64,000 bases of DNA from positions 142,036,288 to 142,100,287 of the forward strand of contig NC_089978.1 in NCBI RefSeq assembly GCF_036417845.1, in the 5' to 3' direction. This DNA comes from Apteryx mantelli. Lineage: Eukaryota; Chordata; Aves; Apterygiformes; Apterygidae. The notes under the pieces were generated by a model. It worked only from the letters and a program-made list of their open reading frames with translations, had not been told where the DNA came from and did no database searches. The position numbers and the translations under genes are program-made. This document shows, piece by piece, positions 25,601-60,555 of the stretch. How positions within the stretch are numbered: position 1 is the stretch's first letter; every line of letters begins with the position of its first letter.

Positions 25601-26172
25601 TCAACGGTGACCCACCAGTCTTAACATTGTGGTTTATTTCAATTGCTGACTCTTGGGACTGACCCATAAAAGCTATAAATAAAAAAGAATAGCACCCAAC
25701 TGACTGTTTTCAGGCATTAGTATTGGCTAGATGCTGCCGTTCACACTTCCATAAACCACCACACTGTGGCACACACATGAAGAGAGGAGTCAGGTTGCTT
25801 AGGCTTGAACCTTAATCATTTCCTAAACTACAAAAAGAAGTTGGATCTGGTCTTTGCTAGACTGTAGCAAAGCTATTCAAGAAAATCCAGACAATACTAA
25901 GCAAAACTAGCAGGCAAGCATACACCATAAACAATCCCAATGGAGAGAAAGCAACCCTGGAGTAAGAAACAAGTGACAGCAACAGAGATTCTTATGTTAT
26001 GGCCTAGTGTGAGGCCTCACTATACACATACACATGAATAGGGAGGCACTATCACTTTGTCTTTTTTTTCCTTCTCCTCCAAGTAAGGAAGAGAACAAAT
26101 AATATCCTCATGACAACACGGATTCCTGGCACCAAACTGCTATTGAAGAGGTCACTAGTTATATCATCCTTT
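22636..26172. other. Gene-free, nothing recognised apart from a TG microsatellite
   Basis: A (TG)n-type stretch lies at 23540-23569. No exon, RNA gene or repeat family could be supported elsewhere in this interval. Confidence 0.5.
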
Positions 26173-26674
26173 TGTCAGGGCCCAGAGTGCATCCCCCTCC
26201 TGGGAGTTAAGTTGGCAAAGTTTAGAGAGTTCAGCTGGCTGAGCCCAGGGTCAGCTCCTTTGCTAAGAGCTGTTGCAAGGAAAGCAAGAAGCGAGGGCCT
26301 GCCCCTCCTCTCCCTTGGGAACTGCTTTTACACTGAGGCTTTACTGCTGGCCCCTGCCAGCACTGTGTTGCAACTGTGCTGCAGCTGTGCCTGCGCCCAG
26401 TCTCCTACCTCCATGAGTCTGGCCCTGACCTGGACTCACCGGTTCAGCTACCCATCTTGATCTTGGACTGGCCTCCTCACTGCAGACTTACTGGGTGATC
26501 ACCAGACTGTGTCTGACCCTGACCACTGTCTCTGGCCCTGATCCTGACCTGGACTGGCTGTTCCACATTCTGGCTCCTGGTCAGTGTGGTTGCTTCTCCT
26601 GCCTGCCTTATCATTGTGCTCCGCTCCTGGCTCATCTTCCCACACAGAGTTGCTAGCCCTCACTGCTCCCTGAT
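26173..26674 (-). repeat. Unclassified repeat family, copy A (inverted)
   Basis: Reverse-oriented relative of the 21881 insertion. The shared order includes 'ctgcagctgtgcctgcgccc', 'catcttgatcttggactggc' and 'tactgggtgatcaccagact', and ends in GCTCCCTGAT at 26664-26674, matching the reverse complement of the insertion's AATCAGGGAGC end. Together with copy B (26759-27190) it forms a head-to-head inverted pair separated by about 84 bases. Confidence 0.6.
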
Positions 26675-26758
26675 ACTGGTAATGCTGTGAAGCAGCTGGA
26701 AAGGGAGAGGAGCTGGAGCCCTGTGACTAGCCACTTCTGCATGCTACTTGCCAGCTGT

Positions 26759-27190
26759 TGTCAGGAAGCTGTGAGGGCCAGCTGCCCTGCAAGGGGAGCC
26801 CGGTGCTGAGTGTGATAACAAGGCTGACAGGGGCAGCCACCTCGCCAGCAAAAGCCAGTCCCACAGGGTTCAAGCAAGGCACAGCAGGCCCAGGGGTGGC
26901 AACCAGGTGCAGCCAAGAGTCCAGATCACCAGGCAAGTCCATCTGTAGCGATAAGGCAGGTCCGAGATCAAGCTGGGAAGTCAGTCCATGGGTCTGTGCC
27001 AGTGCCCAGATCAACTGGGTAACTGGCTGTGCACAGGCATGACTGTAGTGCAGCTACAACCCAGCTCAGGCAGGGGTCAAGGACAAGAGCCTTAGCTTAA
27101 ATCCCATTCCAAGAGAAAAGACTTCTGTCAGCTTTCTGTCACAGAGCTCTGTTCAAGGCTGGGCAGCTGCTTACTAAAGTTGGCCCTGAG
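26759..27190 (+). repeat. Unclassified repeat family, copy B
   Basis: Same orientation as the 21881 insertion. It begins TGTCAGGAAGC and ends TGGCCCTGAG, equivalent to AATCAGGGAGC and TGGCCCTAAT there. The inner segment 'agatcaccaggcaagtccat' followed by 'gagatcaagctgggaagtca' is clearly shared. No target duplication was recognised. Confidence 0.65.
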
Positions 27191-28426
27191 TCCAGGCAGC
27201 CAAGTTTCCTGGGGTGGAGGATGAATGCAGCCAGGACCCTGAAAATTATTTTTAATCCTGGAATCATAGCTTCAGGAAGAGTGTTGTGTAACAGAGTGCA
27301 TCGCTAGATCACCTAGTCTAGGGAATGAGTTAAGATATTGTTGCTTATACCAAGCAACTACACAGCATTTCCTAACGGCTATGCAAACAGCTATGTTTGG
27401 AGAGCTTGAGCTGAAGGTTCTGCTCACTTCAACTGTTGACAGTTACCATTGTTAAGTTGTATATTTGGATGTTGAATAGAGATTAAAGTATATAATGGTT
27501 TGCTTTAATATAAGAAAGGATACATGGTCCCTATTAATGGAACAATAAGAGCAGTTAACCTTGTAGAGTTTGTACAATAGGTCCTGGGGATGTTTTAACA
27601 TCAACTGTTTTTCAAAGGCGATAGGATTTTCAGGGTGTGTTTTCCGAGGTATCTAAAGGTTTGATCTTTGACAACACCATGCCTCTAGTGATATTATACT
27701 GAGTGTAATACTACTATATTGCTGTACTACCACAGAAAAAGGTATACAAGTCTATTGTGAAAGACCTAGCCACTGGGTTTGGTTTACAAATGCATGTGCA
27801 TAAAACATGTTTAAAGAGAGAATCTCTTTTCCTTAGGAGAGAGCTCTGACATGCATCCCATCTCTTATAGCTGCTAAGTCCAACAGAATGGTTAGAAGAT
27901 CTGCTAAGGGTTTGGTTCTACAAGGAAGTTTTCATGATAATTAGAAATTGTGTTAAGCTTGTGTCTCATTATTTTACTCTGCAAGTATAAATACCATGGT
28001 TCTTAAAAAAATGCCTGCATATTTTGCATGTGGATATTAGTTACTAAAAACACAAAATTAACTGGCCTATCTTCATCTCACAGTGTACAAGTTTAACCTT
28101 TTGTACTGCTGAGACTATTAACTTTCACCAAAATATTCAGCCCAGAAATTTTAGTTAAACTGACAGAACCTTAATTCACAGCCTAATGCTGCATGCTATG
28201 CTTAGAGAATGAGAGAGAACAAGAGATAATGTCCTTGACAATTGTACTGCAGGCAACAAGCAAAAGCAAAAAGATACACAAAGAAATATCTAAGACCTCA
28301 AACAACCTAATTTGGAAGAGGAAATTCCTCTCCCTCCTCCTCCCTGTCCCTGCCCCCCCCCCAAACCTGACAATCAGTACAGTGTATTGGAATGCATCTA
28401 GGAAAGAAGATGCTCTACTTAAAAAT
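27191..28426. other. Gene-free, nothing recognised
   Basis: AT-rich. No exon or repeat family assigned. A run of nine C at about 28354-28362 is the only notable simple feature. Confidence 0.5.
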
Positions 28427-31061
28427 TCATAGAATCACAGCATAATTTAGGTTGGAAGGGACCTCTGGAGCCATCTAGTTCAATCCCCTGCTCAAAGCAG
28501 GTCTAATTAGATCAGGTTTCTCAGGTCTGTGTCCTGTCAAGCCTTGGACACCTCCAAGGATGGAGATCCCACAGCCTACATGGGTACCTGCCCAGGTGTT
28601 TAGCCACCCTTCTGGTAATTTTTTTCCCTAATATCTAATTAGAATTTCCCATGTTCCAGCTTCTGCCCATTGCCTCTCCTCCTATCACTGTGCACCTCCA
28701 AGACGACTCTGGCTCTGTCTTCTCTGTATCCTGCAACTGAGTAGCGGTAGACAGCAATAAGGTCTCCTCTTCACCTACTCCTCTCCAGTCCAGACAGGCC
28801 CAGCTCTCAGCCTTTCCTCTGGACTGGGAAGCCCAAAACTGCACACAGTACTCCAAATGCAGTTTCTCAAGTGCCAAGTAGAGGGCAAGGATCACTTCCC
28901 TGGGCCTGCTAGCTATACTCTTACTAACCCAGCCCAGGATGATGTTGGCCACCTTTGCTGCAAGGGCACATTACTGGCTCATGGTCAACTTTTGTCCACC
29001 AAGACCCCCAGGTCCTTTTCTGTAGAGCTGCTGCCTAGGCAGTTAGCCTCAACCTGTATTGCTTCCTGGAGCTATTCCATCCCAGGTGCAGGACTTTGCA
29101 TTTGCTGTTGTTGAACTTCATGAGGTTTATGACAACCCATTTATCCAGCCTGTCCAAGTCCCTCTGAACAGCATCCTTGGCCTCCAGCATACCGACTGCT
29201 CCTTCCGATTTGGTGTCATACAGTTTTTCTGAGAATGTATTCTGTCCCATCACAAAGATCGTTAATGAAGACATTAAACACTATGGCCCAGAACTGATCC
29301 CTGCGGGACTCCATTAGTTACTGGCTGCCGACTGGACTTTGCACCGCTCATCATCCCTCTTTGACCCCAGCAGCCCAGCTGATTTTCCACCCACCTTATC
29401 ATCCACTTATTCAGCCTGTATCTCACCAATTTGGTGATAAGAAAACTATGGAACACTGTGTCAAAGGCCTTGCTAAAGCCAAGGTATGCAACATCCACAG
29501 CCTTTTCTTTGTCCACAGTGCCAGTCATCTTACCATGGAAAGAAATGAGGTTGGTCAGACATGCTTTGCCTTTGGTAAGTCCATGTTCGCTGTTCCCCAT
29601 CACTTTCTTGTCCTTCATGTGTTTAGAAATGGCTTCTAAGATAATTTGCTCCATAAGATTCCCAGGGATCAAGGTGAGCCTGACAGACCTAGATCCTCCT
29701 TCTTGCCCTTCTTGAAGATGGGTGTGATGTTTGTCTTTTTCCAGTCATCAGGAACCTCCTCCAACTGCCATGACCTTTCGAAAATGACAGATAGTGTCAT
29801 TGGCCAGCTCCCTCAGTACCTTTGGATGCATCTGCTCTGGTCCATGGCACTGTGTACATCCAGCTGAATTAAGTGATCCCTAACTTCACCATCTTCTACT
29901 GTGGGTACTGTTTCAGGCCCACAGACTCTGCCAGGAGGCTCAGGGACCTGGGAGATGTGAAAGAAAATCCTACCTATGAAAACTGAAGCAAACAAAGGCA
30001 TTGTGGACCTCAGCCTTTTCTGTACTGCTTGCCACTAGGTCTCCTGCTCCATTTACCAATGGGCCCATGCTCTCCTTAGCCTTCCTTTTAGCACCAATGT
30101 CCTTACAGAAACCCTTCTTGCTGACCTTCACCTCCCTTGCTAGTTTCAGCTCCAGCTGAGTTTTGCCATTCATAACTCAATTTCAATATACTTGTATTAC
30201 TCCCAAGTAGCCTGTTCCTGCTTCCAACTTCTGTTTACTACCTTTTCCTGGTTGCACTCAGTCTGGAGCTCCATGTTCACCCATGCTGAATTTCTGCCAT
30301 GCCTGCTCAACTTTCTGCATACTGTAATGGACTGTTCTTGTGCTCTGAGGAGGCTGTCCTTGAAGATTATCCAGGTCTCCTGGGCCCCTTTGCCCTTCAG
30401 GGCAGTTTCCCATGGAATCCTGTCAAGCAGGTCCCTGAACAGGCCAAAATCTGCTCTTATGAAGCCCAGGGTTGTAATCCTCCTGTTTTTCATGCTCACT
30501 CCTCCTAGAAGCTTAAACTCTATAGTCTCATGTTTGGTGCAACCACATCTGCCCTCAACCTTTACATCTTTCAACCAGTTCTTCTTGTTGTTGAGTACCA
30601 GCTCCAATAGAACATCTCCCCTAGTCTGCTCATCAGTCACTTTCGTCAAGAAATTATCTGCAATACATTCCAGAAATCTCCTGGACTAGTTATACCCAGC
30701 CATATAGCCAGATAATGTAGTTGTTAAGGTCCCCTTTGAGTAACAAGGCCTGTGACTATGAGGCTTTCTCCAGCTGCCTTGAGAAGGCTTCATCTACCTT
30801 CTCTTCTTGTTCAGGTGGACTGAAGCAGACACCTACTACAAAATCACCCATGCTGGTTTGTCCTCTGTGCCTACGCTTTCTACTGGTTTGTCACCTGTCT
30901 CCAAGTATTCAAGCCACTCCTTTGAACAGAGCAGACCCTCCTCCTCACCTTCCTATCCCATCTTTCCCAAAGACCTTCTATCCATCCTTTGCAGCACTCC
31001 AATCATGAGAGCTATCCCACCAGATCTCCATAATCCTGGAGCAGTCATAGCTCTGCCATTG
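28427..31061 (-). mobile_element. CR1 LINE, minus strand, long decayed copy
   Basis: Starts with the reverse CR1 3' end ('tcatagaatcacagcataat', 'ggttggaagggacctctgga') and runs through the RT, the pre-RT segment and into the endonuclease region. Minus-strand frames show [13 protein letters not shown] and [13 protein letters not shown] (29274-29672), ELKLAREVKVSKKGFC (29970-30173) and the segment upstream of RT (30197-30649). Near 30750-30830 the reverse complement reads like the end of the CR1 endonuclease region. With its continuation at 31499 this is the most complete CR1 in the window but carries many stops and frameshifts. Confidence 0.9.
29274..30649 (-). pseudogene. CR1 ORF2 remnant, multiply broken
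   Basis: Three separate open pieces (29274-29672, 29970-30173, 30197-30649) are successive parts of one CR1 polyprotein read on the minus strand. They cover the RT core and the segment between endonuclease and RT. The FADD box expected near 29230 is not open in the same frame. The copy is dead. Confidence 0.85.
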
Positions 31062-31494
31062 TGTGATATGTGCTAATTTGTTACATCAACTCGGGAAGTG
31101 ATTTTACCATGAAACTAGGCACTAAGTACGGGCTATCACCACATGAACCCCACCCGAGATGACTGTACTGAGCCAGCAGAGCGATATTGCACTGTGAAAT
31201 GTATGCGCACGACCTGAAGGGCACCACGCACAACGCAGAGGAAGACCCCAGCCTTCATCCCGACCCCCCCCAGCAACAGCCGGTGCAACCACAGAAGTTA
31301 CAGGAAGTGCTACGTATATCTGGAACTAGAACCGCATATAAGGGGACTGTGAGCGGGGGATTGCGCGCGCCGTTGGTGGAGCAGGAGACTCCCCGGCCAC
31401 CCAGCGCTGTTTTGCTTACTTGTAACTTGCTCAATTATTCTATTAAATTGGATTTTATGCAAACCAATTGGAGTGGTCGTGTTTGCCTAAAACA
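31062..31494 (+). mobile_element. Solo LTR inserted in CR1
   Basis: A 433-bp element starting TGTGATATG and ending CCTAAAACA, flanked by the 4-bp duplication ATTG (31058-31061 and 31495-31498). CR1 sequence on both sides joins seamlessly if the element and one ATTG are removed. Inside are a TATA-like 'gcatataagggga' at about 31330 and an ATTAAA signal at 31442-31447, giving a U3-R-U5 order on the plus strand. No internal retroviral genes are present. A 4-bp target duplication is typical of gammaretrovirus-like (ERV1) integrations. Confidence 0.8.
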
Positions 31495-31498
31495 ATTG

Positions 31499-31640
31499 CA
31501 CATGGACCTCAAATTCCTCCTGCTTGTTCTCCATGCTGTGTGCACTTGTGAACAGGCATTTGAGCTGGGACCCAAATGCCCTAGTGCTGTTTTTGCAGGG
31601 GAAGTGTGAGAGCCTTCCCTGTCATACTGTCTCCCAAACA
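31499..31640 (-). mobile_element. CR1 LINE continuation upstream of the LTR
   Basis: The reverse complement reads 'gcatggagaacaagcaggag' followed by 'gaatttgaggtccatgtgca'. This is the CR1 segment just before the endonuclease region and continues the element ending at 31061. The outer boundary near 31640 is approximate. Confidence 0.65.
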
Positions 31641-32428
31641 CACCCTGTCTGACCCTTGTTCCCTCAACTTCTCTTCAGGTTATAGCAAGCTTGAGCTCTA
31701 GGTGTTGCATTATACTGATGTTTCTGAGGAAGACAGAAAATATCACGTAACAAAATACATTTAGCTAGCTGTGCAGCAGGAAAATCCCTGACACCTGCAG
31801 ATGACTGCATGAAGCTCACAAGTGATAATTTATATATAGTGAGTTTATAGTGTATATAATACAATATAATTATATATAAATTTATGTAGTAAATTTATAA
31901 GCATTTATATTATCGATATCCTTAAATATGCGTAACTAGCTTTCATAGTTAATGAAAGCATACACTGTATTTAAGGTGAAATTTGATGGTAGAAAGTTCA
32001 TTCTGTAATACTTGCAATATATTTCAATATCAGTAGGAAAACCAGCAGTTGGCCTACAGTGTCACAAAAGCCATCTTCACCACCCTAAGCATATTCAGAA
32101 AAGAATTTCCATGTCAGTCAGTACAAGCGGGATTAGGATTTGCCTGCTATTTTCTTTCCCACTCCTGTCCTAAATTACTTCCTAATCTGTCTTTGTAGCC
32201 ATTGATCCCTTGCCATAGTTATGGTAAGACAGCTGTGGAGCTACAGAACAGAGAAGGGAAAAGAGTTTGGGCTTTCAAGAGTGAGCCTTCGCTACTGAAG
32301 AAAAGAGGCTTGCTATAGGAGCCCGTGCTCTGTGGAGCTGAAACTGGCCCACTAATGCACAGGACTGTCTGTCCTGGGACAGCCCTGGGAGCAGTGTCCT
32401 GGGAAGAAAGTTGACCTTCATTCTCAAC

Positions 32429-32551
32429 ACAGGCCACTCTTAACTCTTGTTCTTCTGTTTCTGCTGGTGCTTTCACACACACGCACACACACACACATTT
32501 CCATTCATATTGCATTCATATCAATCTGAATATTTCTTTTACAGATCTCTG
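32429..32551 (+). repeat. Diverged direct duplication, copy 1
   Basis: Similar to 34261-34359 in the same order and orientation: 'acaggccactcttaactctt', 'gttcttctgtttctgctggt', a 'ctttcacacac' block, and 'atatcaatctgaatatttct' near the end. This copy has an added (AC)n expansion at 32473-32497. Identity by eye is roughly 75-80% outside the microsatellite. Confidence 0.65.
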
Positions 32552-34260
32552 CAACTTGTACAGCTTTAACACAGAGCCATAGTCAGCTTTATGCAAAGAG
32601 CTTCCTTTTCTTCTGTAGAGAAGTATAACTTCTCAAAAAAAAATCTGCCAAGAATACATTCATATTATGGAGTAAAAGGTCAGAGTGCCATTCTGGTTTT
32701 AAAGAAAGGCATTTCCCCAAACAAATTTAAAAAAAACAAACAAACATGGAAACAAAACTCTCTACTGTAATATCTGGAAGCTAAAACCAGTGAAACTGTT
32801 TCCACAGAACAAAAAAAACAAAACAACTTTAAAATCCTCATGCAGCTGCATACTCAGCCAGCAGCTGATTAGGCAGAAAATACAGAACGGGGAGAGTTGT
32901 ATAAGAAATGGGGGAGGGATAAGAAAGCAAAGGTCCCAGCAAGTTGCTGCAAAATGCTATTTGAATCAATCTGGGGAAAACAGAGCAAGAGTAATGGTTG
33001 ATTGCCATGTCAAGGAGAGAATAACTGTAAGGTAAGCCAAAGCTGAAACCTGAAAGAGGGGTCTCGAGAACCAGAACTGGGCTGGTGACGAGAGAAACTG
33101 AACTAGCACAACTGATGCATGCTGGAAAAGAGAGGAAGTCGGTTGGACGACATATTCCCAGAGTGTTACCACATACTTCAGCCATCCTCAAAGGGACAGA
33201 ACTCCAGATTTGGTCAGAGGAACCAGTATGGGGATACCTGAGGCAACCCATGCTGTGCAGACTACGTAGAGTAGGAGCACCTCTTTTTCACATGCAGCAG
33301 AGCAGTTCCGCAGGGTTAAGTGTAACATCATATTGCAAGTTCAGACTTCAGATACATCAGGCAAGACAAAGGGTTTTTTCAAAATTCAGCTGCCTTCAGT
33401 TAGGCTGCAGAAGTTGCATTTAGGCATGCACGTTCAAAAGGTTGACTTCCAAAAGTATTACCTGCCTGCCATTCCTGCACACAGACTGGGGCTCAACCCA
33501 CCTTGTCAAACTACACTCCAGTTAGCAAGTTGCTGCCCCTAAAGGAAAAAAACAACAACCCAGAAAACGAACAAAAACTAGTTTTCTTTCAGTTTATGAG
33601 CCTGTAGAAAATTAATGTAACAAAATCAGGAAAAGATCTTATGGGGGTGGGGGGATTATTTTACAAACTAAGTAAAGGGATTTTATGCATTCATGCTCAC
33701 TCTCTCATAGGTTTCACTCAGTTCCTTCAATTTCATTCACAATTATTCATTTCTCACACTCTCACACTTCCATAGTCACAAGCCCAGCTGGTCTGGCCAG
33801 GATCTGTGTTGTGTCCAGCACAAAGGAAGATGGACACCAGCAATCACACCCTCCACCATATTTTTTGAGTTCTTCTGGAGTGGCAGTTGCAAACTGTGTT
33901 TTGTAGTGGTATTTCATACCCAGTATAAAAGTTAGTGGGACCCAATACTTACTATGGTGTCATCCTTTTGCTTCATAATCTGACTACTTCAGCCTCTATA
34001 CACTTTAGGCCAGTGTTTTGCCCATTTGCTGTGTTTCTTCATTTTGAGTTTCCTAGGTTACAGTTTGTCTTCCAGTTGGACTAACACGAAAAGAAACAGC
34101 ATTTGTTATGTGCTGTACCTTCCTGTCATCCTCACATTGCCACACTGCAGGGTCTTCTGCTGACAAGTTGCCTGTGCTATGGAGGGCAGGCCTTCTTGGC
34201 TTGAGAGAAACAATGCATTTCTCAGTTTTACTACCTTAAACTGTTTCTTTGGCTATCAGT

Positions 34261-34359
34261 ACAGGCCATTCTTTTAACCCTTGTTCTGCTGTTTCTTCTG
34301 ACACTTTCACACACCCATTTCATTTATACCAATCTTAGTATTTCTATTACAAGTCTCTG
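34261..34359 (+). repeat. Diverged direct duplication, copy 2
   Basis: Partner of 32429-32551, about 1.83 kb downstream. It reads 'acaggccattcttttaaccc', 'ttgttctgctgtttcttctg', 'acactttcacacacccattt' and 'ataccaatcttagtatttct'. It lacks the AC expansion. The origin of the pair (dispersed repeat or local duplication) is unknown. Confidence 0.65.
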
Positions 34360-36615
34360 ATAGTTGACTTGGCTTACTAAGGAATCAGATGAATACCAGA
34401 GCCAGGGCAAACAAGGAGATTTTACAGCTGGAAGCAGAGGACAACAGAAATAAGAGCGGTATAGGGATTGCATTTTTAGCAACAGCAAGAGGTTACATCA
34501 ACTTAGCCATTTTTTACGGTTCTTAACTTTACGAAAATGGCTTGAAATCTTTGGACAGAATCACTCACTGCTCTGTGAAAAGAACACTGACTTGGGACTC
34601 CCTCATACAGCCATTCCTTCTGTTTCACACAGCTGTGTTGTTTCATACAAACAGGTACTCTTTGAAGAAGAAAATGGTGAGGAGGTCAAGTATTTGGGGC
34701 ATTTGTATTTGCAGAACAATATACCAAGAGACAGGATAAATCCCGTAAAGTTTTTGTTTGTTTTCTCCCAGGACTGATCCAAAACACTTCTAAAGTAGAT
34801 TTCAGGGCAATGCTTGTCAAGGTGGTACCTGCAGCTTCTTTTTGCTTGGAGTTCTTCAGTTTAGTTTCCCACTCCACACATGTTATACTGTTCCCAAAAA
34901 GTGGTCAATAAAGTTCCTCTGCCCACATAGTTCAGACTTCTGAGTGGATTAATGCACAAATGCATGTTTTCAGGGGAATGAGATGAAAAAAGAACAGAAG
35001 ACAAATAAATATGACTGAAAGGCTTTTTTAAAATGCCTGATTCATGATTTCTCTAGTGTTTGGACTTTGCAGCGAAAACTGCTGGCTCACTGCCTAAACT
35101 ATTTTCTACCTTTGCAGTCAGTCTTAAAACTATGTCAAGTATGGATCTGAGTTTTATTATCCTAGGCAACCTGATAATGCACATATGCAAGTCTAGAACA
35201 TAAACCAGCCCAGAACCATCAATTTACTTTCCTAAAGCTAGAATCGATACAGTAAACTCCTCTTTCTATCCTTTCTTTCTATCATTTTATTTAAATTACT
35301 TCATTTGTTCAAGTATCATAGCAAGAAGGCAAATGTGGAAAAATACACCCATTGAAAAGTTCTCTCTATAACTTTCCATTCAAGAAAGAAACAGCAAAAC
35401 CACAAACTACTGAACACATCAGTCCAGTTCTTTGAGGTGTTTCTCTTTCTATGAACTGAATAGCAATTGTTGATTGTGGTGCTGACTGTGTTGTTGACTA
35501 TGTAGTTTTGCTTGCCTTTCAGATTAAGCACTAGTACCAAGCAACACAATTTGGCATTCACTTTACTTTCAAGGTTAAGTTCCCAGTACAGAGGGATCAG
35601 TTGATACTTACTGCTTCTTAAGCCTACATTGCTTAAAGTTTGAATACTCAAAATTCATCTCTAATGAACTCAGCACTCAACCTCCTCCCTCTCATATCTT
35701 TCTGATTCACATATTTGCCATGCTTCTCCTCAGTTTCATAATCCCTCCCAAACTCTACCTCAACATTAACAGGAGTTATTTACTTACTGGCTTCACGCCC
35801 TCTTGTCGGGACACAACTGTGGAAAACAGTATTGATTAGCAGCTAACTGGCAACCTGGAAGAATGAAAATTGCAAATTTTGCAATTGCAAAAAGTAGTTG
35901 CATAAACACTGGTATTACTTGGGTATGCATTTTTCCTGCATTATAGGCTTAAAGCTCTGTATTACATTTATATTAGTGTCGCACATATACTGATAGGAGA
36001 AGTTAGTAGATGAAAAGCGAGGAAAACCTTCAGTGGGCACCAGCGTAACTCAGGAACGTGCTGCGGGGAATGACCAGTCGGGATCCGCACTTGGCGCGTT
36101 ATGCCCGGTAACAAAAGTAGAAAATGACGTGCCCTGCAGGCAGGGCGGCAGCACTTCATTGCCAAAGCCAAACGTCAGAAACCACACACGCACACACACA
36201 AAAAAAACAGGTATTAAAAAACAAACAGACAGACAAACAACTTTCAGTCCCGCCTTTGCATGTATTTCCGTGGTTGTCAGCGGATACAACCCGCTGGTTT
36301 CCCTCACCGCCCGCGGCGCTGCGCAGGCGGCCGTTACGCGGCGGGGGGGGACGGCCCCGGCGCTCTCCCAGCCGCGGCCGCGAGGAGCGGGGCGGCCCCG
36401 CCGGCGCCCGCCCCCCGGCTCCCTCCCTCTCTTCACCCCGGCGGCGGCCAGCCCCAGCACAGTTTGTCTCCTTCCCGGCTGGGGGAAGCTCATTCGGGGC
36501 GCGGGGCGGCCCTACTCTTTCCTCCTCCCCCAGCTCTCTCTGATACCTGCGGCACCCGCTTTATGAGGAGAGAGGAGCGCTGCGCCCCCCGCAGCCCGGC
36601 CCGTCTCCGCCTTCA

Positions 36616-36627
36616 AGTTTCGATTCC
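36616..36627 (-). promoter_or_regulatory. IRF/ISRE-like (composite GGAANNGAAA) site
   Basis: On the minus strand the site reads GGAATCGAAACT, which fits the ETS-IRF composite GGAANNGAAA exactly and the ISRE GAAANNGAAACT with one change. It lies about 93 bases before the start codon, inside the CpG island. ZC3HAV1 is a known interferon-stimulated gene in vertebrates, so the site is a plausible interferon-response element. Occupancy is inferred only. Confidence 0.45.
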
Positions 36628-36719
36628 TTCGGGAGCGCGGCCGGGCGACGCCTGCGGAGACCCGCCCCTTCCCGCCCCGTGTAGTCCAGTCTCGTCGGGC
36701 TGAGGCGAGCGCGGAGACC

Positions 36720-59948
<23,229 letters not shown>

Positions 59949-60549
59949 AGAAGGATGAGAGCAGTTTGTATCCCTCATCCTATTTTCCCTATTACTCAAG
60001 GGCTCTCATACTTAGTGACTTCTTTTTTTTAATACACCGCTTTTGAATGTTTATCTGAAGAACTTCCATACTGAAGAGAGCTGGAAAACAGATGTTGTAT
60101 TTAAGAGACTCATCAACTTGTCTTCTCCTCTTTCTTACCCAAATCTAGTAGACATTTGGATAACCACAGCAGAAAAATCAGAATCATGGGATGGGAAAAA
60201 TGAATTTTGTGACTTTTGCAGGCAAATAATTGTAAACAGTTTCTTGGAAATAGGTAAAGAGGATTTCTCTTTACATACAGGTTCAGTTAAGAGCAAAATC
60301 TACACTCGGGTAGTTTTTAAGAAAACTCACAGATTTTTAGTGGTTCTCAGGTTCCTGTAGTGTTTTGCAATGTTGAGGGCTTTGTGGAGTCTTGAAGATT
60401 CCTTTCAGTGCAGAATATTGCTGTTCTTGATGCTCTCTTCTGTCACAATTCTAAGCAAGTCAAAGTACTTAAAAATGATGTGACTTAGTTTTCAAAATGC
60501 TGTTTGTTAATGCCAGTATTAGTTTCAAGTTTAAAATAGTAAAACAAAA

Positions 60550-60555
60550 AATAAA
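60550..60555 (+). terminator. Proximal poly(A) signal AATAAA
   Basis: Canonical AATAAA about 600 bases after the stop codon, in an A-rich context. It would give a short 3' UTR if used. Confidence 0.45.

Larger units (their letters stand above)
31641..36299. other. Gene-free region upstream of ZC3HAV1
   Basis: An AT-rich, TATA-repetitive stretch lies at about 31828-31920. A canonical AATAAA at 34908-34913 has no supported transcript attached. Diverged duplicated blocks are listed separately. No exon of a neighbouring gene was recognised. Confidence 0.5.

Noticed and set aside
1-36000. Search for a head-to-head neighbour such as TTC26, which flanks ZC3HAV1 in mammals
   Set aside because: No tetratricopeptide exon or second CpG island was recognised. 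The neighbour may lie outside the window.
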